Shown here: positions 34,586 through 43,553 of the stretch, piece by piece
Layout of the letters: every line of letters starts with the position of its first letter
Position numbering within the stretch: position 1 is the stretch's first letter
Origin: Candidatus Nitrosotalea okcheonensis
GTDB lineage: Archaea; Thermoproteota; Nitrososphaeria; Nitrososphaerales; Nitrosopumilaceae
Reading direction: 5' to 3'
Assembly: GCF_900177045.1 (NCBI RefSeq)
Contig: NZ_LT841358.1
Coordinates: forward strand, 1,876,451 to 1,940,450
DNA: 64,000 nt
Translations under genes and position numbers: made by a program
The notes under the pieces: model-generated
The model's input: the letters and a program-made list of their open reading frames with translations, nothing else
Told to the model about the DNA's origin: nothing
Database searches by the model: none

Positions 34586-35593
34586 ATGAACTCTAATCAA
34601 ATCATTTGTGAAGATTCTACTGTGGCATTAAGAAAACTTCATAGTGCTTCAATAGATCTTATTTATCTAGATCCTCCATTTTTCTCAAAAAGAAGTCATC
34701 AGAAGACAACCGTCCAAGGAGAAATTCGTTCATTTGATGATAGTTGGGAAGGAGGTATTGGACAGTATCTTGATTTTATGCAAAAGATAATTTCTGAATG
34801 TCACAGGGTTCTAAAGAAAAATGGAACAATCTATGTCCATTGTGATTGGCACATCTCGCACTATCTCAAGGTGAATCTTGATTCTATCTTTGGTTATTCA
34901 AATTTTAGAAACGAAATAATCTGGAAAAGACATAATTCTCATAATGACACAAAACAGGGTGCCAGAATTTTTGGAAGAATACATGATTCGATATTATACT
35001 ATTCCAAAGGGGATAATCCTACTTGGAATCCCATTTATCAGAAATACTCTGAAGAATATGTCAGAAAGGCATACAGACACTTGGAAGAAGAAACTGGAAG
35101 AAATTATGCACATGGAGATCTTGGTGGTCCGGGAGGGGCAGCAAAGGGTGATCCCTACTATACATTCTTGGGAATAACACGACATTGGAGATTTTCTAAG
35201 AAAAGAATGGATGAATTATACCGAATGGGAAAAATTGTACAGACCAAACCGGGAAATATGCCGCTACTAAAAAGATATCTGGATGACATGAAAGGAATTC
35301 AACTACAGGATATCTGGGATGATATAAAACCAGTCAGATCCTCCAAGGCTGAATCAACAATGTACCCCACACAAAAACCCATAAAGCTTCTTGAGAGGCT
35401 GATACACATCTCATCAAATGAAAAGGATGTAGTACTTGATCCCTTCTGTGGCAGTGGCACTACTCTAGAGGCTGCGGACAACTTGGGAAGAAAATGGATT
35501 GGGATAGATGTGAGCAAGACTGCCTGTGAGATTACAAAAAAGCGAATGGAAAAAAGAAAAGAAACAGAAAAAATCATGACAGTAAAAACATGA
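34586..35593 (+). CDS. DNA N6-adenine/N4-cytosine methyltransferase (beta class), no cognate nuclease adjacent
   Basis: A 335-residue site-specific DNA methylase. Catalytic motif IV is LDPPFFSKRS near residue 29; motif I is VVLDPFCGSGTTLEAA near residue 290. This IV-before-I order is the beta class. It has a target-recognition region between residues 110 and 240. DPPF usually goes with adenine-N6. No obvious cognate nuclease lies next to it; the divergent kinase pair and the convergent Vsr gene are its neighbours, so it may be solitary or belong with the kinase locus. Start ATG at 34586 follows an AT-rich promoter. Confidence 0.87.
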   Translation: MNSNQIICEDSTVALRKLHSASIDLIYLDPPFFSKRSHQKTTVQGEIRSFDDSWEGGIGQYLDFMQKIISECHRVLKKNGTIYVHCDWHISHYLKVNLDSIFGYSNFRNEIIWKRHNSHNDTKQGARIFGRIHDSILYYSKGDNPTWNPIYQKYSEEYVRKAYRHLEEETGRNYAHGDLGGPGGAAKGDPYYTFLGITRHWRFSKKRMDELYRMGKIVQTKPGNMPLLKRYLDDMKGIQLQDIWDDIKPVRSSKAESTMYPTQKPIKLLERLIHISSNEKDVVLDPFCGSGTTLEAADNLGRKWIGIDVSKTACEITKKRMEKRKETEKIMTVKT

Positions 35594-35707
35594 TGTATTT
35601 TTCTAAGGTTTTTCATGCGCCAGAATTTTGTCTAGCCTCATATTCTACATAATTAATTTTTTTGAAATCGTTGGATTTGTAAAAAATATGAACTGAGAAC
35701 TGTAATC

Positions 35708-36112
35708 CTAACCCTTGTCCAAATGTCTGATGATTCGTCTCTTGTATTTCTCCGGGTTTTTCATTATGTCATGCTCCCAAAACCTTAGAACCGACCATCC
35801 ATCACGTCTGAGTTTTCTTGAAACCCTTCTATCTCTGGCCATGTTTCCTTCTATCTTGTCTTGCCAGAATTTCTTTGCAGGCTTCTTTTGGTCGTGATAT
35901 CTGCAGCCATGCCAAAAATCTCCGTCACAAAATATTGCAATTTTTTCTGCTGGGATTATGAAATCAGGACTGCCAAACATTTTTGGATACATTTCAAACT
36001 TTACGCCCATGTCTGAGAGGGCCTTCTTCATTGCAAGATCTATCTTGGTATTGGATCCGCGTATTCTTGACATCACCCAGGAACGCTTCTCTGGAGTAAA
36101 CACGTCTGTCAT
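35708..36112 (-). CDS. vsr: Very short patch repair endonuclease (Vsr)
   Basis: A 134-residue Vsr protein that nicks next to T:G mismatches made by deamination of 5-methylcytosine. Family features: the N-terminal TPEKRSWVMSRIRGSNTK, PDFIIPAEKIAIFCDGDFWH (catalytic Asp), and the zinc and His region HGCRYHD. Vsr genes travel with cytosine-5 methylases, and one lies 1.3 kb away at 37406. It is read divergently from the restriction gene at 36186. Confidence 0.93.
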   Translation of the reverse strand: MTDVFTPEKRSWVMSRIRGSNTKIDLAMKKALSDMGVKFEMYPKMFGSPDFIIPAEKIAIFCDGDFWHGCRYHDQKKPAKKFWQDKIEGNMARDRRVSRKLRRDGWSVLRFWEHDIMKNPEKYKRRIIRHLDKG

Positions 36113-36185
36113 TTCTCATCAACTGCAAGCCCGTGAATGTGGTAATTGGCGGCAACTTTTTCTATGCTATCCACAGTAGTCCTAC

Positions 36186-37301
36186 ATGGCAGGGCAGGAT
36201 AATTACATTAGTTTTTTCAAGAAATGGTTTCCTGTCAACAAGGCCAAGGGACTTCTGGCACAACTGTCTTTTGAAAACGAGTTTGAGAACGGATTTTTAA
36301 AAAAATATTCCGGAAATTTTTATCCAGGATGCTGGGTGATTAGCCCGAAATCACACGAATCACACAGGGCACGATATGCAGTTTTTATCCACAACAGAAT
36401 TGAGGATGCATCAGGTGCGGGAAAGAACGTCGATTCGTTACTGGGATCAAAGAAGGAAATCTTCAACAAGATTGCACGATTTCTTGACAGCTCATCCTTC
36501 GGTGTAATCTATGCAGTTCCACATACTGCTGACGGACATCTTGACTTCTCCAAGCTTGACGGTGATGGATTTGATTCTCTAAAATGGAATCTTTTCATTC
36601 TGAATGGAACATCATTTGTTCTACTGGATGCAGGAAAATTCTTTTCAAAATGGAGGGGAGGAATGAGGCCGCGCAGGCCGCAGGAATCGCAGAAGTGGGA
36701 CAGCAATGAACAGATCATCTCCAAGCTTTCAAAAATTCCTACGGAAAAACTTGAGGCATTTGTATTGAAGGAAATATTTTACACCGGGTTTCTGAAATCC
36801 GTCATAAAGGTTTCAACGGATGATCCTTATGATGTGGACAGTTTTATCATATCAACGCAAGACAATTCTGTATTTCCAGTAGAACTGAAGGAGAAGTCCC
36901 CCGTGTTTGAGAAATACAAAAAGGGGGATCAGATAAGGGAACACTATTTTGGAATAGACTCGGGCAGGATTTCATGTCTTGAAAGGATCTGTTCGCCTAA
37001 TGATGCCAATGCATTCTATGTAGTAAGGGAAGTCGAGGATGGCAAGGATGGGAAGGAAAGGAATCTTGTAAAATGGAAATGCATGACACTCTCGGGAGTA
37101 ATCATGGCGGCCTCATGGAATGCAATAGGCGGAGGATCTGGAATGTTTGGAAGCACGACCAGCACCGTCAAACTCCCATATGGAGAGTTTGCAGATCTTA
37201 CAGACCAGACATTTTCTGAAGAAAACCTGAAAAAGGTCTCATCAAGAACAAGGGCCATGAAGATGATATCCGATGATTACCGATCATCCCTTCAAAAATG
37301 A
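36186..37301 (+). CDS. Probable type II restriction endonuclease (PD-(D/E)xK)
   Basis: A 371-residue protein with no annotated family that I can name. A PD-(D/E)xK-type core is visible near residues 217-240: DPYDVDSFIIS, then a strand FPVELKEKSP (Asp...Glu-x-Lys). The N-terminal half is alpha/beta with a possible DNA-reading role. It lies directly before the cytosine-5 methylase and beside Vsr, so it is most likely the cognate nuclease. Recognition sequence unknown. Its codons look richer in G/C at third positions than those of the core genes. Confidence 0.7.
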   Translation: MAGQDNYISFFKKWFPVNKAKGLLAQLSFENEFENGFLKKYSGNFYPGCWVISPKSHESHRARYAVFIHNRIEDASGAGKNVDSLLGSKKEIFNKIARFLDSSSFGVIYAVPHTADGHLDFSKLDGDGFDSLKWNLFILNGTSFVLLDAGKFFSKWRGGMRPRRPQESQKWDSNEQIISKLSKIPTEKLEAFVLKEIFYTGFLKSVIKVSTDDPYDVDSFIISTQDNSVFPVELKEKSPVFEKYKKGDQIREHYFGIDSGRISCLERICSPNDANAFYVVREVEDGKDGKERNLVKWKCMTLSGVIMAASWNAIGGGSGMFGSTTSTVKLPYGEFADLTDQTFSEENLKKVSSRTRAMKMISDDYRSSLQK

Positions 37302-37405
37302 CCGGCCTGATCTTGATTCCAACTAAAAATTTTAAATAAATCAAACTAATGGTGACATGGTGTAGCTTGAAACACTTGATAACATCCCGGAGGTTAAGAT
37401 AGATT

Positions 37406-38389
37406 GTGAAAAAGGACGCGTTTACATTCATTGATCTTTTTGCAGGAATAGGGGGAATGAGGCTTGCATTTGAAAGAGCCGGCGGAAGGTGCGTCTTTTC
37501 CTCGGAATGGAACAAGTTCTCCCAGCAGACCTATGAAGCAAACTTCGGGGAAGTGCCGGAGGGAGATATTACAAACATAAACGAAAATGATATTCCTGAT
37601 CATGACATACTTGCAGGAGGGTTTCCATGCCAGCCGTTTTCAATTGCCGGAGTATCCAAGAAGCAGAGCCTCAACAGGCCGCATGGATTTGAGGATGAAA
37701 CACAGGGCACATTGTTTTTTGATATTGCAAGAATTCTAAAAGCAAAGAGGCCCAAGGCGTTTCTTCTTGAAAATGTAAAGAACCTCCAGAGTCATGACAA
37801 GGGAAAGACCCTGAAGATAATACTGAAGACGCTGCGGGACCATCTTGGTTATGATGTTCATTACAAAATAATGGATGCAAAAGTTGTTGTTCCACAGCAC
37901 AGGGAAAGAATATTTATTGTAGGTTTTTCAGAGCCGACAGAATTTTCATTTCCAGAAATTCCTGATAGAAAACTCATTATGCATGATATTCTGGAAAGCA
38001 AGGTGGACAAGAAATACACTCTGACCAAGGGAGTGTGGAACGCACTTCAGAGGCATGCTGCAAACAGCAAGGCAAAGGGAAACGGATTCGGATATGGCAT
38101 GACCAATCTTGATGGTATTTCCAGAACACTGAGTGCAAGATACTACAAGGATGGGTCGGAAGTTCTGATTCCACAGAAAAATAATCCCGTTCCAAGAAGG
38201 CTTACTCCCCGTGAATGTGCAAGACTAATGGGTTTTCCGGAATCATTCAAGATTGTTGTCTCCGACTCGCAGGCCTATAGACAGTTTGGAAATGCGCTGG
38301 TGGTTCCGCTTGTTGAAGAGATTGCAAAGTCTGTTGTTGAATGTGTCCAGAGTAAAAAAAGAAGAATCACAATAGCGGATTATACTTGA
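37406..38389 (+). CDS. DNA (cytosine-5)-methyltransferase
   Basis: A 327-residue m5C methylase with the canonical order of motifs: [28 protein letters not shown] (catalytic Cys), [25 protein letters not shown], then a target-recognition domain, IX and X ([12 protein letters not shown]). The start is GTG at 37406, with GGAGG about 13 bases upstream; the gap of about 100 bases to the nuclease holds no gene. It protects host DNA from the nuclease encoded upstream. Confidence 0.93.
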   Translation: MKKDAFTFIDLFAGIGGMRLAFERAGGRCVFSSEWNKFSQQTYEANFGEVPEGDITNINENDIPDHDILAGGFPCQPFSIAGVSKKQSLNRPHGFEDETQGTLFFDIARILKAKRPKAFLLENVKNLQSHDKGKTLKIILKTLRDHLGYDVHYKIMDAKVVVPQHRERIFIVGFSEPTEFSFPEIPDRKLIMHDILESKVDKKYTLTKGVWNALQRHAANSKAKGNGFGYGMTNLDGISRTLSARYYKDGSEVLIPQKNNPVPRRLTPRECARLMGFPESFKIVVSDSQAYRQFGNALVVPLVEEIAKSVVECVQSKKRRITIADYT

Positions 38390-38390
38390 C

Positions 38391-38675
38391 ATGGAAAAAT
38401 ATCTGAAGACGCTTTCACGTCCGGAGGCAAGACACCGATACTGGCACATACAAAAAGAAGGCAGGGAATTTTTTCCAGAGTCACTACAGGTCTTCAAGCT
38501 AAAGTTTGACGGCAAAATCTATGATATGAAAGTAAATCACAAGGACGACATTATGACAGGGCAGCTCTATGAAAAATTCAGGTTCATGGAAGGGGACAGG
38601 ATAACTGTTACAAGGAAAAAGCAGGGAGTGTACGAACTTGAATCTCCTGACACAAAACCATATCCTGAACTGTAG
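38391..38675 (+). CDS. Small protein of the cytosine-5 restriction-modification operon
   Basis: A 94-residue basic protein starting 1 base after the methylase stop, so cotranscribed and probably coupled. It has an N-terminal helix with KTLSRPEARHRYWHIQKEGR and a beta-rich half (DRITVTRKKQGVYEL) that could be a small DNA- or nucleic-acid-binding barrel. I do not recognise the family. A regulatory (C-protein-like) or accessory role is possible; no helix-turn-helix is evident. Confidence 0.6.
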   Translation: MEKYLKTLSRPEARHRYWHIQKEGREFFPESLQVFKLKFDGKIYDMKVNHKDDIMTGQLYEKFRFMEGDRITVTRKKQGVYELESPDTKPYPEL

Positions 38676-38718
38676 ATAAAATTTTTGTTTATTAACATCA
38701 CTGTCTTTGATTTCTGTG

Positions 38719-39072
38719 ATGGCTATTCCTGATCTTGAAACTATCATGCGTCCGCTTTTGGAATTTCTAGCTGACGGTAAACCACATGTCATGGACGAGG
38801 CGGAAAACCATCTTGCAAAAATCTTTGGACTTTCCGAGGAGGAAAAAAATAAAATGAAACCAAGCGGAAGTGAGACCCTGTTTCATAACCGAATCCACTG
38901 GGCCAAGTTCTACCTGAAAAAGGCAGGACTTGTAGAAAGTCCTCCAAGAAAACCATTCAAAATAACTCCCAGGGGAAGCACGGTTCTCAAGGAAGGCAAA
39001 AACAAAATAAAAATAACCTATCTGAAAAAGTTTCAGGAATTCTCCGACTTTGTAGACAGAAAAAATGACTAG
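38719..39072 (+). CDS. Mrr N-terminal-like winged-helix protein without nuclease domain
   Basis: A protein of about 117 residues (ATG 38719; TTG 38707 is an upstream option) starting MAIPDLETIMRPLLEFLADG, which matches the Mrr_N winged-helix module (PLLEFLADGKPHVMDEAE, LFHNRIHWAKFYLKKAGLVE, ITPRGSTVLKEG). The Mrr catalytic PD-(D/E)xK domain that normally follows is absent; the gene ends after one more helix. So it is either a specificity-type DNA-binding subunit or a truncated Mrr. It overlaps the open frame leading into the PEFG gene. Confidence 0.75.
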   Translation: MAIPDLETIMRPLLEFLADGKPHVMDEAENHLAKIFGLSEEEKNKMKPSGSETLFHNRIHWAKFYLKKAGLVESPPRKPFKITPRGSTVLKEGKNKIKITYLKKFQEFSDFVDRKND

Positions 39073-39151
39073 TGACGGGTACAATAATAGATCCCATGCT
39101 CAACTAAATTCCATTAAAACTGATAAATGCCCGGGAACAAGAAAAAAGATA

Positions 39152-40096
39152 TTGAATAAACGATTGGGCGGATTTGTATTATTTGCAATTATGATCAGTG
39201 CTGTCGGTATCGGTCCCGCTTTTGCTTCTCCATATGCAGTACAACAGAATCAAGTAATGGCAAATTCTACAGCCACATCTGGAAATACAACAACTACATC
39301 GTCAGCAAATACAATGACGAGTTCCTCGTCAACAAATACCATGATGAGTTCCTCTTCATCAGGTGCAATCACAGTTACAACCGACAAGACTTCATACAAT
39401 GACGGAGACAAGATTGCAATATCTGGAAGTACGCAGGATTACATTACCGATACTCCAATTACTGTCATAATAATCAGTCCAATAGGAAACCTTGTAAAAG
39501 TTGATCAGGTCAATCTTGGTTCAGACAAGACTTTTTCAACATCAATAACGGCTACCGGCGCACTCTGGCAGGCCGCAGGTGCATATACCATAAAAGTGCA
39601 GTTTGGCGGTCCGGATAGAACGGCCCAGACAACCTTCCAGTTTGCAGGCTCTGCAGGAGGAGGACCCTCAGGACCAACAATGAAGGTTGACGGTACCGAC
39701 TTTTCAGTTACATACAGCATTACAAACGGCAAGGTTATCGGAATGAAAATTGATACAAACTCAAAATCACTTGTCGTATCAATACAGACAACAGGTGACG
39801 GAGTACTTACAATGACACTCCCAAGAGGCCTTATTGATGCAAAGAATGGAAACACAGATGCCCCGTTCGTAGTAATGAATGACGGACAGGAGTCCACCTT
39901 CGATCAAACCAGTACTACGACAACTGACAGGACACTTTCAATTCCTTTCACCAGCGGAACATCACAGATTGAGGTAGTAGGAACATTTGCAATTCCGGAG
40001 TTTGGCACAGTTGCAGCAGCCGTTCTTGTCATTGCAATCGTATCAATAATTGCAATATCATCAAAGACGGAATTGCGATTCATTCCAAAATACTAG
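39152..40096 (+). CDS. Exported protein with PEFG-CTERM sorting signal
   Basis: A secreted protein of about 314 residues. From TTG 39152 it has a normal signal peptide ending GPAFA. The frame is open to ATG 39065, but that adds 29 charged residues before the signal, so I prefer 39152. After a Ser/Thr/Met low-complexity linker, an Ig-like domain (TDKTSYNDGDKIAISGS) and a second beta domain (about 170-290) follow. The C-terminus has AIPEFGTVAAAVLVIAIVSI plus a charged end, the PEFG-CTERM pattern. It is anchored at the cell surface by archaeosortase processing. It appears unrelated to the defence genes on either side. Confidence 0.82.
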   Translation: MNKRLGGFVLFAIMISAVGIGPAFASPYAVQQNQVMANSTATSGNTTTTSSANTMTSSSSTNTMMSSSSSGAITVTTDKTSYNDGDKIAISGSTQDYITDTPITVIIISPIGNLVKVDQVNLGSDKTFSTSITATGALWQAAGAYTIKVQFGGPDRTAQTTFQFAGSAGGGPSGPTMKVDGTDFSVTYSITNGKVIGMKIDTNSKSLVVSIQTTGDGVLTMTLPRGLIDAKNGNTDAPFVVMNDGQESTFDQTSTTTTDRTLSIPFTSGTSQIEVVGTFAIPEFGTVAAAVLVIAIVSIIAISSKTELRFIPKY

Positions 40097-40200
40097 ATTC
40101 TACTCTCTGTACCTGACAAACAATTTCAAACTTTCATACAAAACTGAATCGATGTATTACATAATTAGAAATTCCAAAATTAACTCATTAGATTCTCTCA

Positions 40201-42879
40201 TCATGTAGAATGCAATAGTTTTCCCTTGATGGCCTGGTACAACAAATCATCATGTGAGTCATCAAACAAGTCTTGGACGAATTTACTTGGGTCCTGCTTC
40301 CACTCGAGTACCTTTCTTAGATGTTCTTCAAACGTGGGAAACGCATTTCTTTTTTCCTTTTCTACCAGTCTATCAAATTTACCCGTGTTTACGCTGCCTC
40401 TAAGTGCTAGAAAGATGATGATGATCTTGATCTTCTCTTCTGGAATGTTTTTTAATTTTGAATACATTTTTCTATATACTGATAGTTGCCTCTTGTGCTC
40501 AGATGCCTTGTCAGAATTTCTGTCCGTTTTGTAGTCTACAATCAGATACCCGTCATCATGCTGAAAAATTGCATCTATTCTACCTGTGAAAATCAGCCGG
40601 TCATCGTCATATTCAATCATAGATCGTAAAGGCATATCACATGTTTCTTCAGATGATACATAATGTAGTCCAGGGTATTGCTTTTTTAGATCGTCTATTG
40701 CATTGAGCCCATTTTCAACTGCCTTTCTCACATCATCCTTGTAATCCTCAAGCTTTGTTTGATTTTCTAAAATACTCTGCATTGCATTATGTACAGTGCT
40801 TCCAAATTCTGCAGCATTAGAGACAAATGGCATTTTAATTATATTTCTGAGAAGAAATTCGTATGGTTTTGTTGTAACGCTGGAATAAGAAAGATGTGTA
40901 ATGCTTTTAAAATAATTAATTATAAACTGTTCAAGCCACCCGTCTTCTTGCTTTAGCAGTTTTTTTGAATCATCAAATCTTCCTGCAATAAACAACGAAA
41001 ATGCCTCTGACAACCTGCTGTCAATTTTAGTTGCAATAGCATTTTCTGCATTAGAATCAATCTCAATTTCAGACAAATTTTCGACATAGTATTTTGCTTT
41101 GTCCTTGTCATCAGTTATAATAATTAATTTCTCCTTGGCTCTTGTAAATGCGACAAAATCAATTCTCAATGATTCCTCTACAAGTTCTTTTTTTATGTCA
41201 ATACCACTGGATTCTAGTATTGCCTGTACAATGACATCGATAAAACTTGTCCTTGACGCACTAGACTTTGGAAGATATACTACAACATCAAAGTCTCTCC
41301 CTTTTGCCTTGTGTACTGTTGTAAGCGTTATTTTTGAATCAATGTTTCTTTCTGTGTAAGACTCTTCGGCTATGGCAATAAAGTCAAAGAGTCCGTCTAT
41401 TGTGGGAGTAGGAAGGGACAGGTATTCATCTACCTGTTGCTTGATTGTAATTGCTGTAGAAAACCACTCGGCTCCTTTGGAGACACACAAAGGGTAGATT
41501 ATATCGTCAAACGTCTTGTCAATATCTTCTCTTTTGAGCGATATGCCAAATGACTTGATTTTTTCTAGATTGTCACTACTTCGTTTTCTCTTATGTGACT
41601 CTGAAATCTCAAACGCCTCTTTGAGGGTAAAAGGGGAAAATATCGTAAATGTTGCAGATATCTTGTATTCTACCCTGTCTGAGATCATGCCTCGAAGATA
41701 GCTGATTATCTCACCTTTAGCCATCTCAGTTGTTGCCTGGGATGTAGTTGAGGAATATTGTATATTGCAGGAATCAAGAAACTGGGATATTTCTACAATC
41801 TGTGAGTTTGTTCTGGTTATGATTGCAACAGTCTTTTCCTTGTTCTCTTCTATTATTTTTTGAATCTGTGTCAGGTGTGCCCTTGTGGATATTATCTTTG
41901 GATGCTCACCTGCTTCCTTGATGGAATTAAAAGTTTCAAGTTGTTCTGCAAAGTCCTTTTTATTTGAAGTCCTTTGAAGAAAATTTGTCTTTGAATAATC
42001 AAGTATCTGCTGTGTACTTCTCCTGTTTGTTGAAAGAAGCATAGGCTGACAAGTTTTCATAAACCTTTCAAAGTTTTTTACAGATCCTCCCTGGAATCCA
42101 AATATTGCCTGTTTTGCATCACCTACAAGAAATATGTTCTCTCCTACCATTTCCACAATCTTGGCTTCAAGCTCATTCATGTCTTGCATTTCGTCAACTA
42201 GAACATACTGGAATTTTTTTCCGCGGAATTTTTCTATGAATATCAGCAACATGTCAGAATAATCTACTGCACCAAGCTTTGATTCCTCATAGTCCTTGTA
42301 TGCAGAAACAAAATATTTCAAAAATGCCAGCATCTCGTCAAGCGTGTAAGTACTTTTAGTTTCATCGTATGTTTTTTCTATGATATCAGAAGTTTTTTTG
42401 ACATTTATCTTGTCGTGGGTTATGCCAAAGCTCTTGATGTATCTCAGGGCGTTTTCTGACTTGGGTACGATTTCAGAAATAAGATAGTCCTTGGTATAAT
42501 TGAATGCCTTGTTATTTTCATAACTCTCAAGTATGGCATACCTCATGGCGTTATTTCCTGTTATTTCTCTTGTAATCAGCCCTGCATCAACAAGATAGTT
42601 GAATGCAAAACCATGAAACGTATGTATGTTAAGCTTCATTATCTCAGAATCTGGAAACTTGCCTTTTGCCATCTCGAATATCTTTTCAAACATTTCCTTC
42701 TTTGCCTTTTCTGTAAATGTGATACACAAGATATTCTCAGGATTTACGCCGGTTTCAAGGAGCCTCATTACCTTCCATGATAATGTGGTAGTCTTTCCAG
42801 TTCCTGGATTTGAAACTACTATTGCATTATTGTCAAATTTTATTATTTTTTCTTGTTCTTGTGAGGGCTGAATGCTCAA
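40201..42879 (-). CDS. UvrD/AddA-like helicase fused to a RecB-type nuclease domain
   Basis: An 892-residue superfamily 1 helicase. Motifs: I SNPGTGKTTTL near residue 24, II VLVDEMQDM, III GDAKQAIFGFQGG, V LTTVHKAKGRDFDVVVYLP, VI FVAFTRAKEKLIIITDD. A C-terminal PD-(D/E)xK nuclease follows: GSTVHNAMQS (His), LIFTGRIDAIF, YLIVDYKTD. The design is that of AddA/RecB-type end-processing enzymes in a single chain; an AddB-like partner is not in the window. It could act in recombination repair or destroy foreign DNA. It stands in a defence neighbourhood. Confidence 0.87.
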   Translation of the reverse strand: MSIQPSQEQEKIIKFDNNAIVVSNPGTGKTTTLSWKVMRLLETGVNPENILCITFTEKAKKEMFEKIFEMAKGKFPDSEIMKLNIHTFHGFAFNYLVDAGLITREITGNNAMRYAILESYENNKAFNYTKDYLISEIVPKSENALRYIKSFGITHDKINVKKTSDIIEKTYDETKSTYTLDEMLAFLKYFVSAYKDYEESKLGAVDYSDMLLIFIEKFRGKKFQYVLVDEMQDMNELEAKIVEMVGENIFLVGDAKQAIFGFQGGSVKNFERFMKTCQPMLLSTNRRSTQQILDYSKTNFLQRTSNKKDFAEQLETFNSIKEAGEHPKIISTRAHLTQIQKIIEENKEKTVAIITRTNSQIVEISQFLDSCNIQYSSTTSQATTEMAKGEIISYLRGMISDRVEYKISATFTIFSPFTLKEAFEISESHKRKRSSDNLEKIKSFGISLKREDIDKTFDDIIYPLCVSKGAEWFSTAITIKQQVDEYLSLPTPTIDGLFDFIAIAEESYTERNIDSKITLTTVHKAKGRDFDVVVYLPKSSASRTSFIDVIVQAILESSGIDIKKELVEESLRIDFVAFTRAKEKLIIITDDKDKAKYYVENLSEIEIDSNAENAIATKIDSRLSEAFSLFIAGRFDDSKKLLKQEDGWLEQFIINYFKSITHLSYSSVTTKPYEFLLRNIIKMPFVSNAAEFGSTVHNAMQSILENQTKLEDYKDDVRKAVENGLNAIDDLKKQYPGLHYVSSEETCDMPLRSMIEYDDDRLIFTGRIDAIFQHDDGYLIVDYKTDRNSDKASEHKRQLSVYRKMYSKLKNIPEEKIKIIIIFLALRGSVNTGKFDRLVEKEKRNAFPTFEEHLRKVLEWKQDPSKFVQDLFDDSHDDLLYQAIKGKLLHST

Positions 42880-42959
42880 AAATCTTCAGTTTTTGTAGAG
42901 GCGTTGAGGATATTAAATGCAGATCCCTTTTTCTATTTGTGATACACTACGGACAGATC

Positions 42960-43016
42960 ATGGATTTTAAACAACTAAAAGATTTTATTGAAAAAAAAAA
43001 ACGGGATTGGAGATAA
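42960..43016 (+). other. Short lysine-rich frame with A11 tract
   Basis: MDFKQLKDFIEKKK in 18 codons, with a run of eleven A inside it (42990-43001 region). A one-base slip would extend it as NGIGDKDSLIG. It may be a relic or a leader of the RusA-like gene; I cannot call it a gene. Confidence 0.2.
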
Positions 43017-43059
43017 AGACAGTCTGATTGGTTAAATCTAGGTATGACAACATATTGTG

Positions 43060-43518
43060 ATGGAGTTTCGATTTAAGAAAAACATTGTAAACTTTAGTAT
43101 ACGAGATTTCGAACCTCTTACAGATAATGATGACACTATTGAAAGAAAAATTACTCTTCGAGATAGGATAAAAGAACAAATTAATTCAGACAAGATAAAA
43201 AAGATAAGAAATGACTATAAACAAAATCTGTTTTCTGTAAAAGTTATCTATTATCTCAATGCAAATACACTGGTTCGGGGAAAACATGAAAAAGACTTGG
43301 ATAATATGACAAAAATTGTATCAGATGTTTTAACTGATTATCTCTCGGATCAAGATAAGGTAAAACAAGAAAAAAATGGTCTTGGATTAATGCACGATGA
43401 TGTAGATATTCATGAATTGCATTTAATTAAAAAATTTGTTAAGATAGATTCTGATCAAGGACTTGACATTTCACTCTACAAATGGGGTAATAAAAAACCT
43501 AAACAAGATAATGCCTAG
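43060..43518 (+). CDS. RusA-like Holliday junction resolvase-fold protein
   Basis: A 152-residue protein. The C-terminal half matches the RusA pattern: KDLDNMTKIVSDVLTDYL (DxDN metal site), then GLMHDDVDIHELHLIKKFV (DD metal site and strand). RusA enzymes resolve four-way junctions and are usually phage- or element-borne. The N-terminal ~55 residues are an extra charged segment. ATG 43060 is chosen over GTG 43057. It is followed after 35 bases by an HNH nuclease gene. Confidence 0.7.
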   Translation: MEFRFKKNIVNFSIRDFEPLTDNDDTIERKITLRDRIKEQINSDKIKKIRNDYKQNLFSVKVIYYLNANTLVRGKHEKDLDNMTKIVSDVLTDYLSDQDKVKQEKNGLGLMHDDVDIHELHLIKKFVKIDSDQGLDISLYKWGNKKPKQDNA

Positions 43519-43553
43519 TATACAAAGTTCAATAATCCGGCGTTGAAAATAGA

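Noticed and set aside
38719..39072. Complete Mrr restriction enzyme
   Set aside because: The catalytic domain is absent; the next gene is a secreted PEFG protein.
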